Made by a program: the position numbers and the translations under genes. A model generated the notes under the pieces. That model had not been told where the DNA came from, searched no databases, and was given only the letters and a program-made list of their open reading frames with translations. A DNA stretch of 64,000 nucleotides from Ottowia flava (lineage in GTDB: Bacteria > Pseudomonadota > Gammaproteobacteria > Burkholderiales > Burkholderiaceae_C), in contig NZ_JBHUEJ010000019.1 of NCBI RefSeq assembly GCF_042680565.1, positions 310,001 through 374,000 of the forward strand. Direction: 5' to 3'. Below are positions 7,280 to 15,653 of this stretch, piece after piece. Position 1 is the first letter of the stretch. Each line of letters opens with the position of its first letter.

Positions 7280-9058
7280 ATGGAAATCTCCAAAGCCGAA
7301 ATCAAGTCGGCCGCTGCTGCTGCAGCGCGCAGCGACTCCGAAGAACTCCGCGGCGCCGAAATTCTCGTCAAGGCCTTGCAGGCCGAAGATGTCAAATACG
7401 TCTGGGGCTACCCGGGCGGCGCGGTGTTGCACATCTACGACGCGTTCTACAAGCAGGACACCATCCAGCACGTGCTGGTGCGCCACGAACAGGCCGCCGT
7501 GCACGCCGCCGATGGCTATGCCCGTGCCACGGGTGACGTCGGCGTGGCGCTGGTCACCTCCGGCCCCGGGCTGACCAACGCCGTCACGGGCATAGCCACG
7601 GCCTACATGGATTCGATCCCGATGGTGATCATCTCCGGCCAGGTGCCCACCGCCGCCATCGGCCTGGACGCCTTCCAGGAATGCGACACCGTCGGCATCA
7701 CCCGCCCCATCGTCAAGCACAACTTCCTGGTCAAGGATGCGCGCGACATGGCCGACGTGATGAAAAAGGCCTTCCACATCGCGCGCACCGGCCGCCCCGG
7801 CCCGGTGGTGGTGGACGTGCCCAAGGACGTGTCCTTCAACAAGGCCGCCTACAAGGGTTACCCCGAGAGCGTCGAGATGCGCTCGTACAACCCGGTCAAG
7901 AAGGGCCACGGCGGCCAGATCCGCAAGGCGCTGCAGCTGCTGCTGAACGCCAAGCGCCCCTACATCTACACCGGCGGTGGTGTGCTGTTGTCCAACGCCA
8001 GTCCCGAGCTGCGCCAGCTCGTGGACATGCTGAACTACCCGGTCACCAACACGCTGATGGGGCTGGGCGCCTTTCCGGCCAGCGACCGGCGCTTTTTGGG
8101 CATGCTCGGCATGCACGGCACCTGGGAAGCCAACAACGCCATGCAGAACTGCGACGTGCTGCTGGCCGTCGGTGCGCGTTTTGACGACCGCGTCATCGGC
8201 AACCCCAAGCACTTCGCGTCGGTTGACCGCAAGATCATCCACATCGACATCGACCCGTCGTCGATTTCCAAGCGCGTCAAGGTCGACGTGCCGATCGTCG
8301 GCGACGTCAAGGACGTGCTGACCGAGCTGATCGCCATGGTCCGCGAGGCCAACCAGAAGCCCGACCAGGCGGCGCTGGACGCCTGGTGGCAGCAGATCGA
8401 AGGCTGGCGCGCGCGCGACTGTATGAAGTACGACCGCGACAACACCGAAGTCATCAAGCCGCAGAAGGTCATCGAGACCCTGTGGGGCATGACCAAGGAC
8501 GCGGACGCCTACATCACCTCCGACGTGGGCCAACACCAGATGTGGGCCGCGCAGTACTACCACTTTGACGAGCCGCGCCGCTGGATCAACTCCGGCGGCC
8601 TGGGCACCATGGGCGTGGGCATCCCCTACGCCATGGGCATCAAGCTGGCCAAGCCCGAATCGGAAGTGTTCTGCGTCACCGGTGAAGGTTCGGTGCAGAT
8701 GTGCATCCAGGAGCTGTCGACCTGCCTGCAGTACAACACGCCGATCAAGATCCTGTCGCTCAACAACCGTTACCTGGGCATGGTGCGTCAGTGGCAGGAG
8801 ATCGAATACTCTGGCCGCTACAGCCACAGCTACATGGACGCGCTGCCCAACTTCGTGAAGCTGGCCGAGGCCTATGGCCACGTCGGCATGCTGATTGAGC
8901 GGCCGCAGGACGTCGAGCCCGCACTGCGCGAGGCGCGCAAGCTCAAGGACCGCACGGTCTTCATGGACTTCCGCACCGACCCGACGGAGAACGTGTTCCC
9001 GATGGTCCAGGCCGGCAAGGGCATCACCGAGATGCTGCTGGGTTCTGAAGACCTTTAA
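7280..9058 (+). CDS. ilvB: Acetolactate synthase, large (catalytic) subunit
   Basis: A 592-residue thiamine-diphosphate enzyme that condenses pyruvate (or pyruvate with 2-oxobutyrate) in the first common step of valine, leucine and isoleucine synthesis. The N-terminal domain contains GYPGGAVLHIYDAF and the catalytic glutamate in RHEQAAVHAADGYAR (about residue 74); the C-terminal ThDP-binding motif is GEGSVQMCIQELST through NNRYLGMVRQWQ. ATG 7280 follows GAAAGG by about ten bases and gives the usual length. ilvH and ilvC follow on the same strand, completing the early pathway. Confidence 0.97.
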   Translation: MEISKAEIKSAAAAAARSDSEELRGAEILVKALQAEDVKYVWGYPGGAVLHIYDAFYKQDTIQHVLVRHEQAAVHAADGYARATGDVGVALVTSGPGLTNAVTGIATAYMDSIPMVIISGQVPTAAIGLDAFQECDTVGITRPIVKHNFLVKDARDMADVMKKAFHIARTGRPGPVVVDVPKDVSFNKAAYKGYPESVEMRSYNPVKKGHGGQIRKALQLLLNAKRPYIYTGGGVLLSNASPELRQLVDMLNYPVTNTLMGLGAFPASDRRFLGMLGMHGTWEANNAMQNCDVLLAVGARFDDRVIGNPKHFASVDRKIIHIDIDPSSISKRVKVDVPIVGDVKDVLTELIAMVREANQKPDQAALDAWWQQIEGWRARDCMKYDRDNTEVIKPQKVIETLWGMTKDADAYITSDVGQHQMWAAQYYHFDEPRRWINSGGLGTMGVGIPYAMGIKLAKPESEVFCVTGEGSVQMCIQELSTCLQYNTPIKILSLNNRYLGMVRQWQEIEYSGRYSHSYMDALPNFVKLAEAYGHVGMLIERPQDVEPALREARKLKDRTVFMDFRTDPTENVFPMVQAGKGITEMLLGSEDL

Positions 9059-9065
9059 GCCAAAT

Positions 9066-9117
9066 CGGCTGCTAGCCATAGAGCAATCTGCGCGGGCAGC
9101 TACTTTTTAGATAGCAA
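9066..9117 (+). repeat. Dispersed hairpin repeat, copy 2
   Basis: ATCTGCGCGGGCAGCT, nine bases, ATAGC, with an outer TGCTA/TAGCA arm pair. It lies between ilvB and ilvH. Confidence 0.85.
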
Positions 9118-9190
9118 GACGATTCTATCGTGCGCCAAGCCTGCCACTTACCGGTGGCGGGGGAGGGCGGCGAAAAGAGGGCTCTGACAC

Positions 9191-9682
9191 ATGAAACACA
9201 TCATCGCTGTTCTGATTGAAAACGAAGCGGGCGCCCTGTCCCGCGTGGTGGGCCTGTTCTCGGCCCGTGGCTACAACATCGAATCGCTGATCGTCGCGCC
9301 GACCGAGGACGAAAGCCTCTCGCGCATGACCATCCAGACGCGCGGCTCGGAAGACACCATCGAGCAGATCACCAAGCACCTGAACCGCCTGATCGAGGTG
9401 GTGAAGGTGGTCGACCTGACCGAAGGCAGCTACATCGAGCGCGAGCACATGATGGTCAAGGTGCGCGCCGTCGGCAAGGAGCGCGAGGAGATCAAGCGCA
9501 CCTGCGACATCTTCCGCGGCCGCATCATCGACGTCACCGACAAGAGCTACACGGTCGAGCTGACGGGCGACCAAAGCAAGCACGACGCCTTCCTCAATTC
9601 GATCGACAAGTCCGCCATTCTCGAGACCGTGCGCACCGGCGCCAGCGGCATCGGGCGGGGCGAACGTCTGTTGCGCGTTTAA
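9191..9682 (+). CDS. ilvH: Acetolactate synthase, small (regulatory) subunit
   Basis: A 163-residue protein with an N-terminal ACT domain (HIIAVLIENEAGALSRVVGL, then SARGYNIESL) that binds valine for feedback inhibition, and a C-terminal ALS_ss domain. It partners the IlvB subunit and restores full activity and valine sensitivity. Length is the family norm. It lies 132 bases after ilvB, and the space is taken up by a hairpin repeat copy. The ATG at 9191 precedes the ACT domain directly. Confidence 0.96.
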   Translation: MKHIIAVLIENEAGALSRVVGLFSARGYNIESLIVAPTEDESLSRMTIQTRGSEDTIEQITKHLNRLIEVVKVVDLTEGSYIEREHMMVKVRAVGKEREEIKRTCDIFRGRIIDVTDKSYTVELTGDQSKHDAFLNSIDKSAILETVRTGASGIGRGERLLRV

Positions 9683-9693
9683 GCATCCAATCG

Positions 9694-9743
9694 GGCGCTG
9701 GCGCTACAGCCATCTGCGCAGCCAGCTCCTGTTTGAATAGCAT
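9694..9743 (+). repeat. Dispersed hairpin repeat, copy 3
   Basis: GCGCTACAGCCATCTGCGCA, then GCCAGCT, nine bases, ATAGC. It lies between ilvH and ilvC. Confidence 0.85.
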
Positions 9744-9794
9744 CCGTTTTCTGGTTTTCTTCTCATCCCTAGCCTTCATCCAAGGAGATACGAC

Positions 9795-10808
9795 GTGAAA
9801 GTGTTCTACGACAAAGACTGCGACCTGAGCCTGATCAAGGGCAAGACCGTCGCCATCATCGGCTACGGCTCGCAGGGCCATGCGCACGCGCAGAACCTGA
9901 ACGACAGCGGCGTGAAGGTCGTGGTCGGCCTGCGCAAGGGCGGCGCTTCGTGGGACAAGGTCGGCAAGGCCGGCCTGAAAGTGGCCGAGGTGAACGACGC
10001 CGTCGCTTCCGCCGACGTGGTCATGATCCTGCTGCCCGACGAGAACATCGCCGCCGTCTACAAAGAGATCGAGCCGCACATGAAGAAGGGCGCTTCCCTG
10101 GCTTTCGCCCACGGCTTCAACGTGCACTACAACCAGGTTGTGCCGCGTGACGACCTGGACGTGTGGATGGTGGCCCCCAAGGCGCCCGGCCACACGGTGC
10201 GCAACACGTACACCCAAGGTGGCGGCGTGCCCCACCTGGTCGCAGTGCACCAGGACAAGAGCGGCAAGGCGCGTGATCTGGCGCTGTCCTACGCCATGGC
10301 CAACGGTGGCGGCAAGGCCGGCATCATCGAGACCAACTTCAAGGAAGAGACCGAGACCGACCTGTTCGGCGAGCAGGCCGTGCTGTGCGGTGGCGCGGTC
10401 GAGCTGGTGAAGATGGGCTACGAGACGCTGGTGGAAGCCGGCTACGCGCCCGAGATGGCGTACTTCGAGTGCCTGCACGAGCTGAAGCTGATCGTCGACC
10501 TGATGTACGAAGGCGGCATCGCCAACATGAACTACTCGATCTCCAACAACGCGGAGTACGGCGAGTACGTGACCGGCCCCGAGGTGATCAACGAAGAGTC
10601 GCGCGTGGCCATGCGCAACGCCCTGAAGCGGATCCAGAACGGCGACTACGCCAAGATGTTCATCCAGGAAGGCCGCCTGAACTACCCGAGCATGACGGCC
10701 CGCCGTCGCAACACGGCCGAGCACAGCATCGAAGTGGTGGGCAGCAAGCTGCGCGCCATGATGCCGTGGATCGCCAAGAACAAGCTGGTCGACCAGACCC
10801 GCAACTGA
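9795..10808 (+). CDS. ilvC: Ketol-acid reductoisomerase, class I (short)
   Basis: A 337-residue NADPH-dependent enzyme that isomerises and reduces acetolactate to 2,3-dihydroxy-isovalerate. The N-terminal Rossmann motif is GYGSQGHAHAQNL; metal-binding residues lie in the C-terminal knot (FGEQAVLCGG, then EMAYFECLHELKLIVDL and SNNAEYG). The start is GTG at 9795, eight bases after AAGGAG. Length fits class I. A rho-independent terminator at 10854 follows, so the ilvBHC unit probably ends here and pssA is transcribed separately. Confidence 0.97.
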   Translation: MKVFYDKDCDLSLIKGKTVAIIGYGSQGHAHAQNLNDSGVKVVVGLRKGGASWDKVGKAGLKVAEVNDAVASADVVMILLPDENIAAVYKEIEPHMKKGASLAFAHGFNVHYNQVVPRDDLDVWMVAPKAPGHTVRNTYTQGGGVPHLVAVHQDKSGKARDLALSYAMANGGGKAGIIETNFKEETETDLFGEQAVLCGGAVELVKMGYETLVEAGYAPEMAYFECLHELKLIVDLMYEGGIANMNYSISNNAEYGEYVTGPEVINEESRVAMRNALKRIQNGDYAKMFIQEGRLNYPSMTARRRNTAEHSIEVVGSKLRAMMPWIAKNKLVDQTRN

Positions 10809-10853
10809 TCGGCGCGACCCAGCGACAGGCGCTGGCCTGTCGCCTCAAGCGAC

Positions 10854-10882
10854 AAGGGCCACCGGCAGGTGGCCCTTTTGCA
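10854..10882 (+). terminator. Rho-independent terminator after ilvC
   Basis: AAGGGCCACC and GGTGGCCCTT pair around a GGCA loop (10854-10877), followed by T-rich sequence. Confidence 0.85.
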
Positions 10883-11137
10883 TTTCACATGGCTCTCCAG
10901 CCCTGTGACAGGCGGAATGCAGAGTGCGTGCCTGCGCCTTCGCGCGGGTCCTGGGCGGAGCCGGCAGCCGCTCATGGATTTCCCGAGCGCGTGCGAATGA
11001 TCGCGCCGCAGCGGCGGCGCCCCGTACACTTCAGGGCGTGTCGGTCGGCACATTGCGACCTGCCATGCGCGCCGATGCGCTTTGATTTTGATAGCTGCTT
11101 GCGCAGATGGTTGTAGCGCTGGCGACCCGTTTGACCT
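10883..11137. other. Gap between ilvC terminator and pssA
   Basis: No gene is visible in the 329 bases between ilvC and pssA. The end holds a hairpin repeat copy. In many Burkholderiales I expect a psd gene (phosphatidylserine decarboxylase) at this position; none is present. Confidence 0.5.
11080..11123 (-). repeat. Dispersed hairpin repeat, copy 4
   Basis: Reverse orientation: GATAGCTGCTTGCGCAGATG then GTTGTAGCGCT. It lies just upstream of pssA. Confidence 0.85.
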
Positions 11138-12025
11138 ATGAACCCACCCGATCCGCATTCCGAGCCGCGCCACCCCGCCTGGGGCCACGACATGTCGCAG
11201 CGCGTGCGTCGCAAGGGCATCTACGTGCTGCCCAACCTGTTCACGCTGGCGGCGCTGTTCGGCGGGTTCTACGGCATCGTCATGGCGATGAACGGTCGGT
11301 TTGACCTGGCCACCACCGGCATTTTCGCGGCGATGGTGCTCGACAGCCTGGACGGTCGAGTGGCGCGCATGACGGGCACGCAAAGCGCGTTCGGCGAACA
11401 GATGGATTCGCTGTCCGACATGGTCAGCTTTGGCGCCGCGCCTGCGCTGCTGGCGTACGAATGGGCGCTGCGCCCGCTGGGTCGCTGGGGCTGGATTGCC
11501 GCGTTCGTGTACTGCGCCTGCGCGGCACTGCGCCTGGCGCGCTTCAACGTCAACACCGCCGTGGTGGACAAGCGCTACTTCCAGGGCCTGCCTTCGCCCG
11601 CGGCCGCGGCGCTGGTGGCGGGGCTGATCTGGCTGACCAGCGCCATGCTGACGTCGCACCGCGAAGTGCCGATCTTCCGTGCGGTGATCTCGCTGTTCGG
11701 CGGCGAGCCGATCGTGCGGGCCGACCTGGCCTGGATCACCTTCGCCGTGACGCTGTTCGCGGGTCTGACCATGGTCACCAACGTGCCGTACTACAGCTTC
11801 AAGGACTTTGGTGGGCGCCGCAGCGTGCCCTTCATCGTGCTGGTGCTGATCGCGCTCTTGATCGCCATCGTCAGCATCGAGCCGGCGACCATCCTTTTCA
11901 TTTTCTTTGTCGCCTATGCGCTGTCGGGCTACGTGATCTACGTCTGGCGGCGCGCGCGTGGCGAGCACGCGAGCATCGTCAGCACCTCGACGGACGAGCC
12001 CGACGAGCGCGGCTTGCATGACTGA
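11138..12025 (+). CDS. pssA: CDP-diacylglycerol-serine O-phosphatidyltransferase
   Basis: A 295-residue inner-membrane protein of the CDP-alcohol phosphatidyltransferase family. The catalytic motif DG-x2-AR-x8-G-x3-D-x3-D is complete: DGRVARMTGTQSAFGEQ followed by MDSLSD (about residues 71-95). Several transmembrane helices follow. It makes phosphatidylserine, the precursor of phosphatidylethanolamine. The extra 25 N-terminal residues are polar; an internal ATG (MSQRVRRKG) is a possible alternative start. The decarboxylase gene psd, often adjacent, is not in this window. Confidence 0.94.
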   Translation: MNPPDPHSEPRHPAWGHDMSQRVRRKGIYVLPNLFTLAALFGGFYGIVMAMNGRFDLATTGIFAAMVLDSLDGRVARMTGTQSAFGEQMDSLSDMVSFGAAPALLAYEWALRPLGRWGWIAAFVYCACAALRLARFNVNTAVVDKRYFQGLPSPAAAALVAGLIWLTSAMLTSHREVPIFRAVISLFGGEPIVRADLAWITFAVTLFAGLTMVTNVPYYSFKDFGGRRSVPFIVLVLIALLIAIVSIEPATILFIFFVAYALSGYVIYVWRRARGEHASIVSTSTDEPDERGLHD

Positions 12026-12041
12026 CGGGTTGTCTTATGCT
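12014..12041 (+). promoter_or_regulatory. Possible promoter of leader peptide and leuA
   Basis: TTGCAT (12014-12019), 16 bases, TATGCT (12036-12041). It would start transcription about ten bases before the leader peptide ATG. It overlaps the 3' end of pssA. Confidence 0.4.
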
Positions 12042-12056
12042 AGAGTGCGCTTTCTC

Positions 12057-12110
12057 ATGGCACGCTTTGCTCTCAACCTACTAGCCATCCCCTTCGGGCG
12101 GAGACGGTAG
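12057..12110 (+). CDS. Leader peptide of leuA (leucine attenuator)
   Basis: A 17-codon frame encodes MARFALNLLAIPFGRRR. It contains three leucine codons close together (CTC, then CTA CTA); CTA is rare in such G+C-rich genes, so ribosome speed here should respond to charged leucyl-tRNA. A rho-independent terminator follows 30 bases after its stop and precedes leuA. This is the classic layout of transcription attenuation. I did not see a strong ribosome binding site, as the predicted transcript start is very close. The function is inferred from arrangement. Confidence 0.6.
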   Translation: MARFALNLLAIPFGRRR

Positions 12111-12140
12111 CGCGCGCACTCAAAAAGCAAAGCACCCATC

Positions 12141-12178
12141 ACGGCCCGTTCGCACCAGCAACGGGCCGTTGTGTTTTT
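12141..12178 (+). terminator. Attenuator terminator ahead of leuA
   Basis: ACGGCCCGTT and AACGGGCCGT form a perfect 10-bp stem (12141-12150, 12160-12169) with a nine-base loop, then TGTGTTTTT. It is located between the leader peptide and leuA, so it probably controls read-through. Confidence 0.8.
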
Positions 12179-12220
12179 GGGAGGTTGCTGGTCGATTCCA
12201 CATTTTACCGAAAGATCGAC

Positions 12221-13936
12221 ATGCTCAAGCAACCGCAGACCAAGTACCGTCCCTTCGCCCCGATCGGCCTCGCCGACCGCCGCTGGCCCGACACGCAACT
12301 GACCAAGGCGCCGGTGTGGCTGTCGACCGACCTGCGCGACGGCAACCAGGCCTTGATCGAGCCCATGGACGCGGCGCGCAAGCTGCGCATGTTCGACCTG
12401 CTGGTGCAGGTGGGCTTCAAGGAGATCGAGGTCGGCTTTCCGGCTGCGTCGCAGACCGACTTCGACTTCGTGCGCCAGCTGATCGAGGAAGACCGTGTGC
12501 CCGACGACGTGACCATCCAGGTCATGACGCCCGCACGCGAAGAGCTGATCGAACGCACCGTCGAATCGCTGGCCGGCGCACGCCGCGCCATCGTTCACGT
12601 CTACAACGCCGTCGCACCGGTGTGGCGCCGCGTCGTGTTCGGCCTGGAAGTGCCGCAGGTGATGGAACTGGTGCGCCACCACGTCGACATGGTGCGCCGC
12701 TTGACCGATGCGCAGCCCGAGACGGAGTGGGTGCTGCAGTACTCGCCCGAAACCTTCTCGCTGGCCGAATTGTCGGTGTCGCTGGAAGCGTGCGAAACGG
12801 CTGTCCACGCTTGGGGTGCCGGTCGGCCGATCATCCTCAACCTGCCGACCACCGTGGAAAACGCCACGCCCAACATCTTTGCCGACCAGATCGAATGGAT
12901 GGTGCGGCGCTTTGCTGACCGGCCCGAAGTGGTGGTATCCCTGCACCCGCACAACGACCGCGGCACCGGCGTCGCGGCAGCAGAGCTGGCCTTGATGGCG
13001 GGCGCGCACCGCGTTGAGGGCTGTTTGTTCGGCAACGGCGAGCGCACGGGCAACCTCGACATCGTCAACGTCGCGCTCAACCTCTACACGCAGGGCGTCG
13101 ACCCTGAGCTGGACTTCTCCGACATTGATGCGGTGCGCCGCACGGTCGAGCACTGCAACCAGCTGCCGGTGCACCCGCGCCACCCGTACGCGGGCGAGTT
13201 GGTCTACACCTCGTTTTCGGGCTCACACCAGGACGCGATCAAGAAGGCCTTCGCCGCGCGTCAGGACGGCGATGTCTGGGAGATCCCGTATTTGCCGATC
13301 GACCCGAAGGACCTGGGCCGCAGCTACGAAGCCGTGATCCGCGTCAACAGCCAGTCGGGCAAGGGCGGCATGAGCTACCTGCTGGAAAGCGAATACGGCG
13401 TGACGATGCCGCGCCGTCTGCAAATCGAGTTCAGCCAGGTGGTGCAGCGCGTCATGGACCGTGACGGCAAGGAGCTGACGGCGGCGGACCTCTGGCAGTT
13501 GTTCCGCGCCGAATACGGTCTGGGCGAATCCGCCGCGGTGGAGCATCGGGTCTGGGAAGCCACGCAGGCCGACGGCGCCCGCCATGTCCGGCTGAGCGCA
13601 AAGGTGCAGTGGGCCGGCCAATCGCACACGGTGCAAGGGCAGGGCAATGGCCCCATCGACGCCTTCGCGGCAGCCGTGGGCGCGCTGGTTGGGCAACCGG
13701 TGCGCGTGGTCGACTACCACCAGCACGCCATCGACGAAGGGGCCGACGCGCGCGCCATGGCCTACGTGGAGCTGCGCCTGCGCGATTCGCCGGCTTTCTT
13801 CGGCGTCGGCATGGACAGCGATACCTCTGCAGCGGCCATGCAGGCCTTGCTTTCGGGGCTGAATCGCGCCCGGGCGGCGGGCTGGGCGTCAGAATCGGCG
13901 CCCCAGGCCGCACAATCGGCGGTTGCCATCGCCTGA
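12221..13936 (+). CDS. leuA: 2-isopropylmalate synthase, long (yeast-like, type 2) form
   Basis: A 571-residue HMGL-like TIM-barrel enzyme that joins acetyl-CoA and 2-oxoisovalerate in the first committed step of leucine synthesis. The barrel motif LSTDLRDGNQALIEPMD begins near residue 35, metal ligands lie in SLHPHNDRGTGVAAAEL, and a C-terminal LeuA dimer regulatory domain (RLSAKVQWAG onward) binds leucine. Length and the TDLRDGNQ signature mark the long subfamily typified by yeast and Corynebacterium enzymes. ATG 12221 is chosen because MLKQPQTKYRPF matches the family start. It is preceded by the attenuator and followed at once by a second, different LeuA. Confidence 0.94.
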   Translation: MLKQPQTKYRPFAPIGLADRRWPDTQLTKAPVWLSTDLRDGNQALIEPMDAARKLRMFDLLVQVGFKEIEVGFPAASQTDFDFVRQLIEEDRVPDDVTIQVMTPAREELIERTVESLAGARRAIVHVYNAVAPVWRRVVFGLEVPQVMELVRHHVDMVRRLTDAQPETEWVLQYSPETFSLAELSVSLEACETAVHAWGAGRPIILNLPTTVENATPNIFADQIEWMVRRFADRPEVVVSLHPHNDRGTGVAAAELALMAGAHRVEGCLFGNGERTGNLDIVNVALNLYTQGVDPELDFSDIDAVRRTVEHCNQLPVHPRHPYAGELVYTSFSGSHQDAIKKAFAARQDGDVWEIPYLPIDPKDLGRSYEAVIRVNSQSGKGGMSYLLESEYGVTMPRRLQIEFSQVVQRVMDRDGKELTAADLWQLFRAEYGLGESAAVEHRVWEATQADGARHVRLSAKVQWAGQSHTVQGQGNGPIDAFAAAVGALVGQPVRVVDYHQHAIDEGADARAMAYVELRLRDSPAFFGVGMDSDTSAAAMQALLSGLNRARAAGWASESAPQAAQSAVAIA

Positions 13937-13995
13937 CGCCATAAGCTCGGCGCGCACCAGAACAACACCCACGCTATTCAGGAGCATTTTTTTCT

Positions 13996-15534
13996 ATGAC
14001 CGACAAGCTGATCATTTTCGACACGACCCTGCGCGACGGCGAGCAATCGCCCGGCGCCAGCATGACCAAGGACGAGAAGCTGCGCATTGCGCGCCAGTTG
14101 GAGCGCCTGAAGGTCGACGTGATCGAGGCCGGCTTTGCCGCCAGCTCCAACGGCGACTTCGAGTGCGTGCAGGCGATCGCCAACGCGATCAAGGAGTCGA
14201 CCGTGTGCTCGCTCTCGCGCGCCAACGACCGCGATATTGCACGCGCGGCCGAGGCGCTCAAGGGGGCGGCGCGCGGGCGCATCCACACCTTCATCGCCAC
14301 CAGCCCGCTGCACATGGAAAAAAAGCTGCGCATGACGCCCGACGAGGTGTTCGAGCAGTCCAAGCTGGCCGTGCGTTTCGCACGCAACCTGATGGACGAC
14401 ATCGAATACAGCGCCGAAGACGGCTACCGCAGCGACATCGACTTCCTGGCCCGCGTGTGCGAGGCGGTCATCAAGGAAGGCGCGCGCACCATCAACATCC
14501 CCGACACGGTGGGCTACGCGATTCCCGAGCTGTACGGCAACTTCATCAAGACGCTGCGCGAGAAGGTGCCCAACAGCGACCAGGCCGTCTGGTCCGTGCA
14601 TTGTCACAACGACCTCGGCATGGCGGTGGCCAACAGCCTCGCCGGTGTGCAGTTGGGCGGCGCGCGCCAGATCGAATGCACCATCAACGGCCTGGGCGAG
14701 CGCGCGGGCAACTGCTCGCTGGAAGAGGTGGTCATGGCCGTGAAAACGCGGCGCGACTACTTTGGCCTGGACGTGGGCATCGACGCCTCGCAGATCGTGC
14801 AGGCCAGCCGCATGGTCAGCCAGACCACCGGCTTTGTGGTGCAGCCCAACAAGGCGGTCGTGGGCGCCAACGCGTTCGCGCACGCCAGCGGCATCCACCA
14901 GGACGGCGTGCTGAAGGCGCGCGACACCTACGAGATCATGCGCGCCGAAGACGTGGGCTGGTCGGCCAACAAGATCGTGCTGGGCAAGCTGTCGGGCCGC
15001 AACGCGTTCAAGCAGCGCCTGCAGGAGTTGGGCGTGGTGCTCGAATCGGAAAGCGAAATCATGGCCGCGTTTGCCAAGTTCAAGGAATTGGCCGACCGCA
15101 AGAGCGAGATCTTCGACGAGGACATCCTGGCGCTGGTGAGTGACGAAAGCGTCACCGCCGAAAAGGAGCAGTACGGCTTCATCTCGCTTTCACAGCACAG
15201 CGAAACCGGTGAAATGCCTCATGCCGACATCGTCTTCACCGTTGACGGAGCGGAAGTGCACGGGTCGTCCGCCGGCAACGGGCCGGTGGACGCGTCGCTC
15301 AAGGCGATCGAATCGCATGTAAAAAGTGGCGCAGAAATGGTGCTGTATTCGGTCAATGCCATCAGCGGATCGACCGAAAGCCAGGGCGAAGTCACCGTTC
15401 GGCTGCAAAATTCGGGTCGTGTCGTCAACGGCGTGGGCGCCGACCCCGATATCGTGGTCGCGTCGGCCAAGGCTTATCTGAGTGCCCTCAACAAGTTACA
15501 CAGCAAAGCTGATCGGGTGGCGGCACAAGGCTAG
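13996..15534 (+). CDS. leuA: 2-isopropylmalate synthase, bacterial (type 1) form
   Basis: A 512-residue protein of the standard bacterial LeuA subfamily: FDTTLRDGEQSPGASM at residues 8-23, SVHCHNDLGMAVANS with the metal-binding histidines near 200, HASGIHQDGVLK, and a C-terminal regulatory domain with GNGPVDASLKAIE. It catalyses the same reaction as the upstream long-form LeuA. GGAG lies about ten bases before ATG 13996. The 59-base gap to the preceding leuA contains no terminator, so both are probably in one attenuated transcript that ends at the terminator at 15569. Confidence 0.95.
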   Translation: MTDKLIIFDTTLRDGEQSPGASMTKDEKLRIARQLERLKVDVIEAGFAASSNGDFECVQAIANAIKESTVCSLSRANDRDIARAAEALKGAARGRIHTFIATSPLHMEKKLRMTPDEVFEQSKLAVRFARNLMDDIEYSAEDGYRSDIDFLARVCEAVIKEGARTINIPDTVGYAIPELYGNFIKTLREKVPNSDQAVWSVHCHNDLGMAVANSLAGVQLGGARQIECTINGLGERAGNCSLEEVVMAVKTRRDYFGLDVGIDASQIVQASRMVSQTTGFVVQPNKAVVGANAFAHASGIHQDGVLKARDTYEIMRAEDVGWSANKIVLGKLSGRNAFKQRLQELGVVLESESEIMAAFAKFKELADRKSEIFDEDILALVSDESVTAEKEQYGFISLSQHSETGEMPHADIVFTVDGAEVHGSSAGNGPVDASLKAIESHVKSGAEMVLYSVNAISGSTESQGEVTVRLQNSGRVVNGVGADPDIVVASAKAYLSALNKLHSKADRVAAQG

Positions 15535-15568
15535 GGTTAACCCGTATAACTCTGGAAACAAATGAGGA

Positions 15569-15606
15569 AAGGGGCGCAAGTCTTTGTTATTGCGCCCCTT
15601 TTTCTG
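15569..15606 (+). terminator. Rho-independent terminator after the second leuA
   Basis: AAGGGGCGCAA and TTGCGCCCCTT form an 11-bp perfect stem (15569-15579 and 15590-15600) around a ten-base loop, followed by TTTCTGTTTT. Confidence 0.9.
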
Positions 15607-15653
15607 TTTTAGTACACTTGCGCCCTATTCGTGGTACGGGCTGGGGTGAAGAA

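Noticed and set aside
6692..9079. A 795-codon open frame on the minus strand opposite ilvB
   Set aside because: It is antisense to a certain gene; long open antisense frames are expected at this G+C content, and its translation is His/Val/Gly-rich with no known motif.
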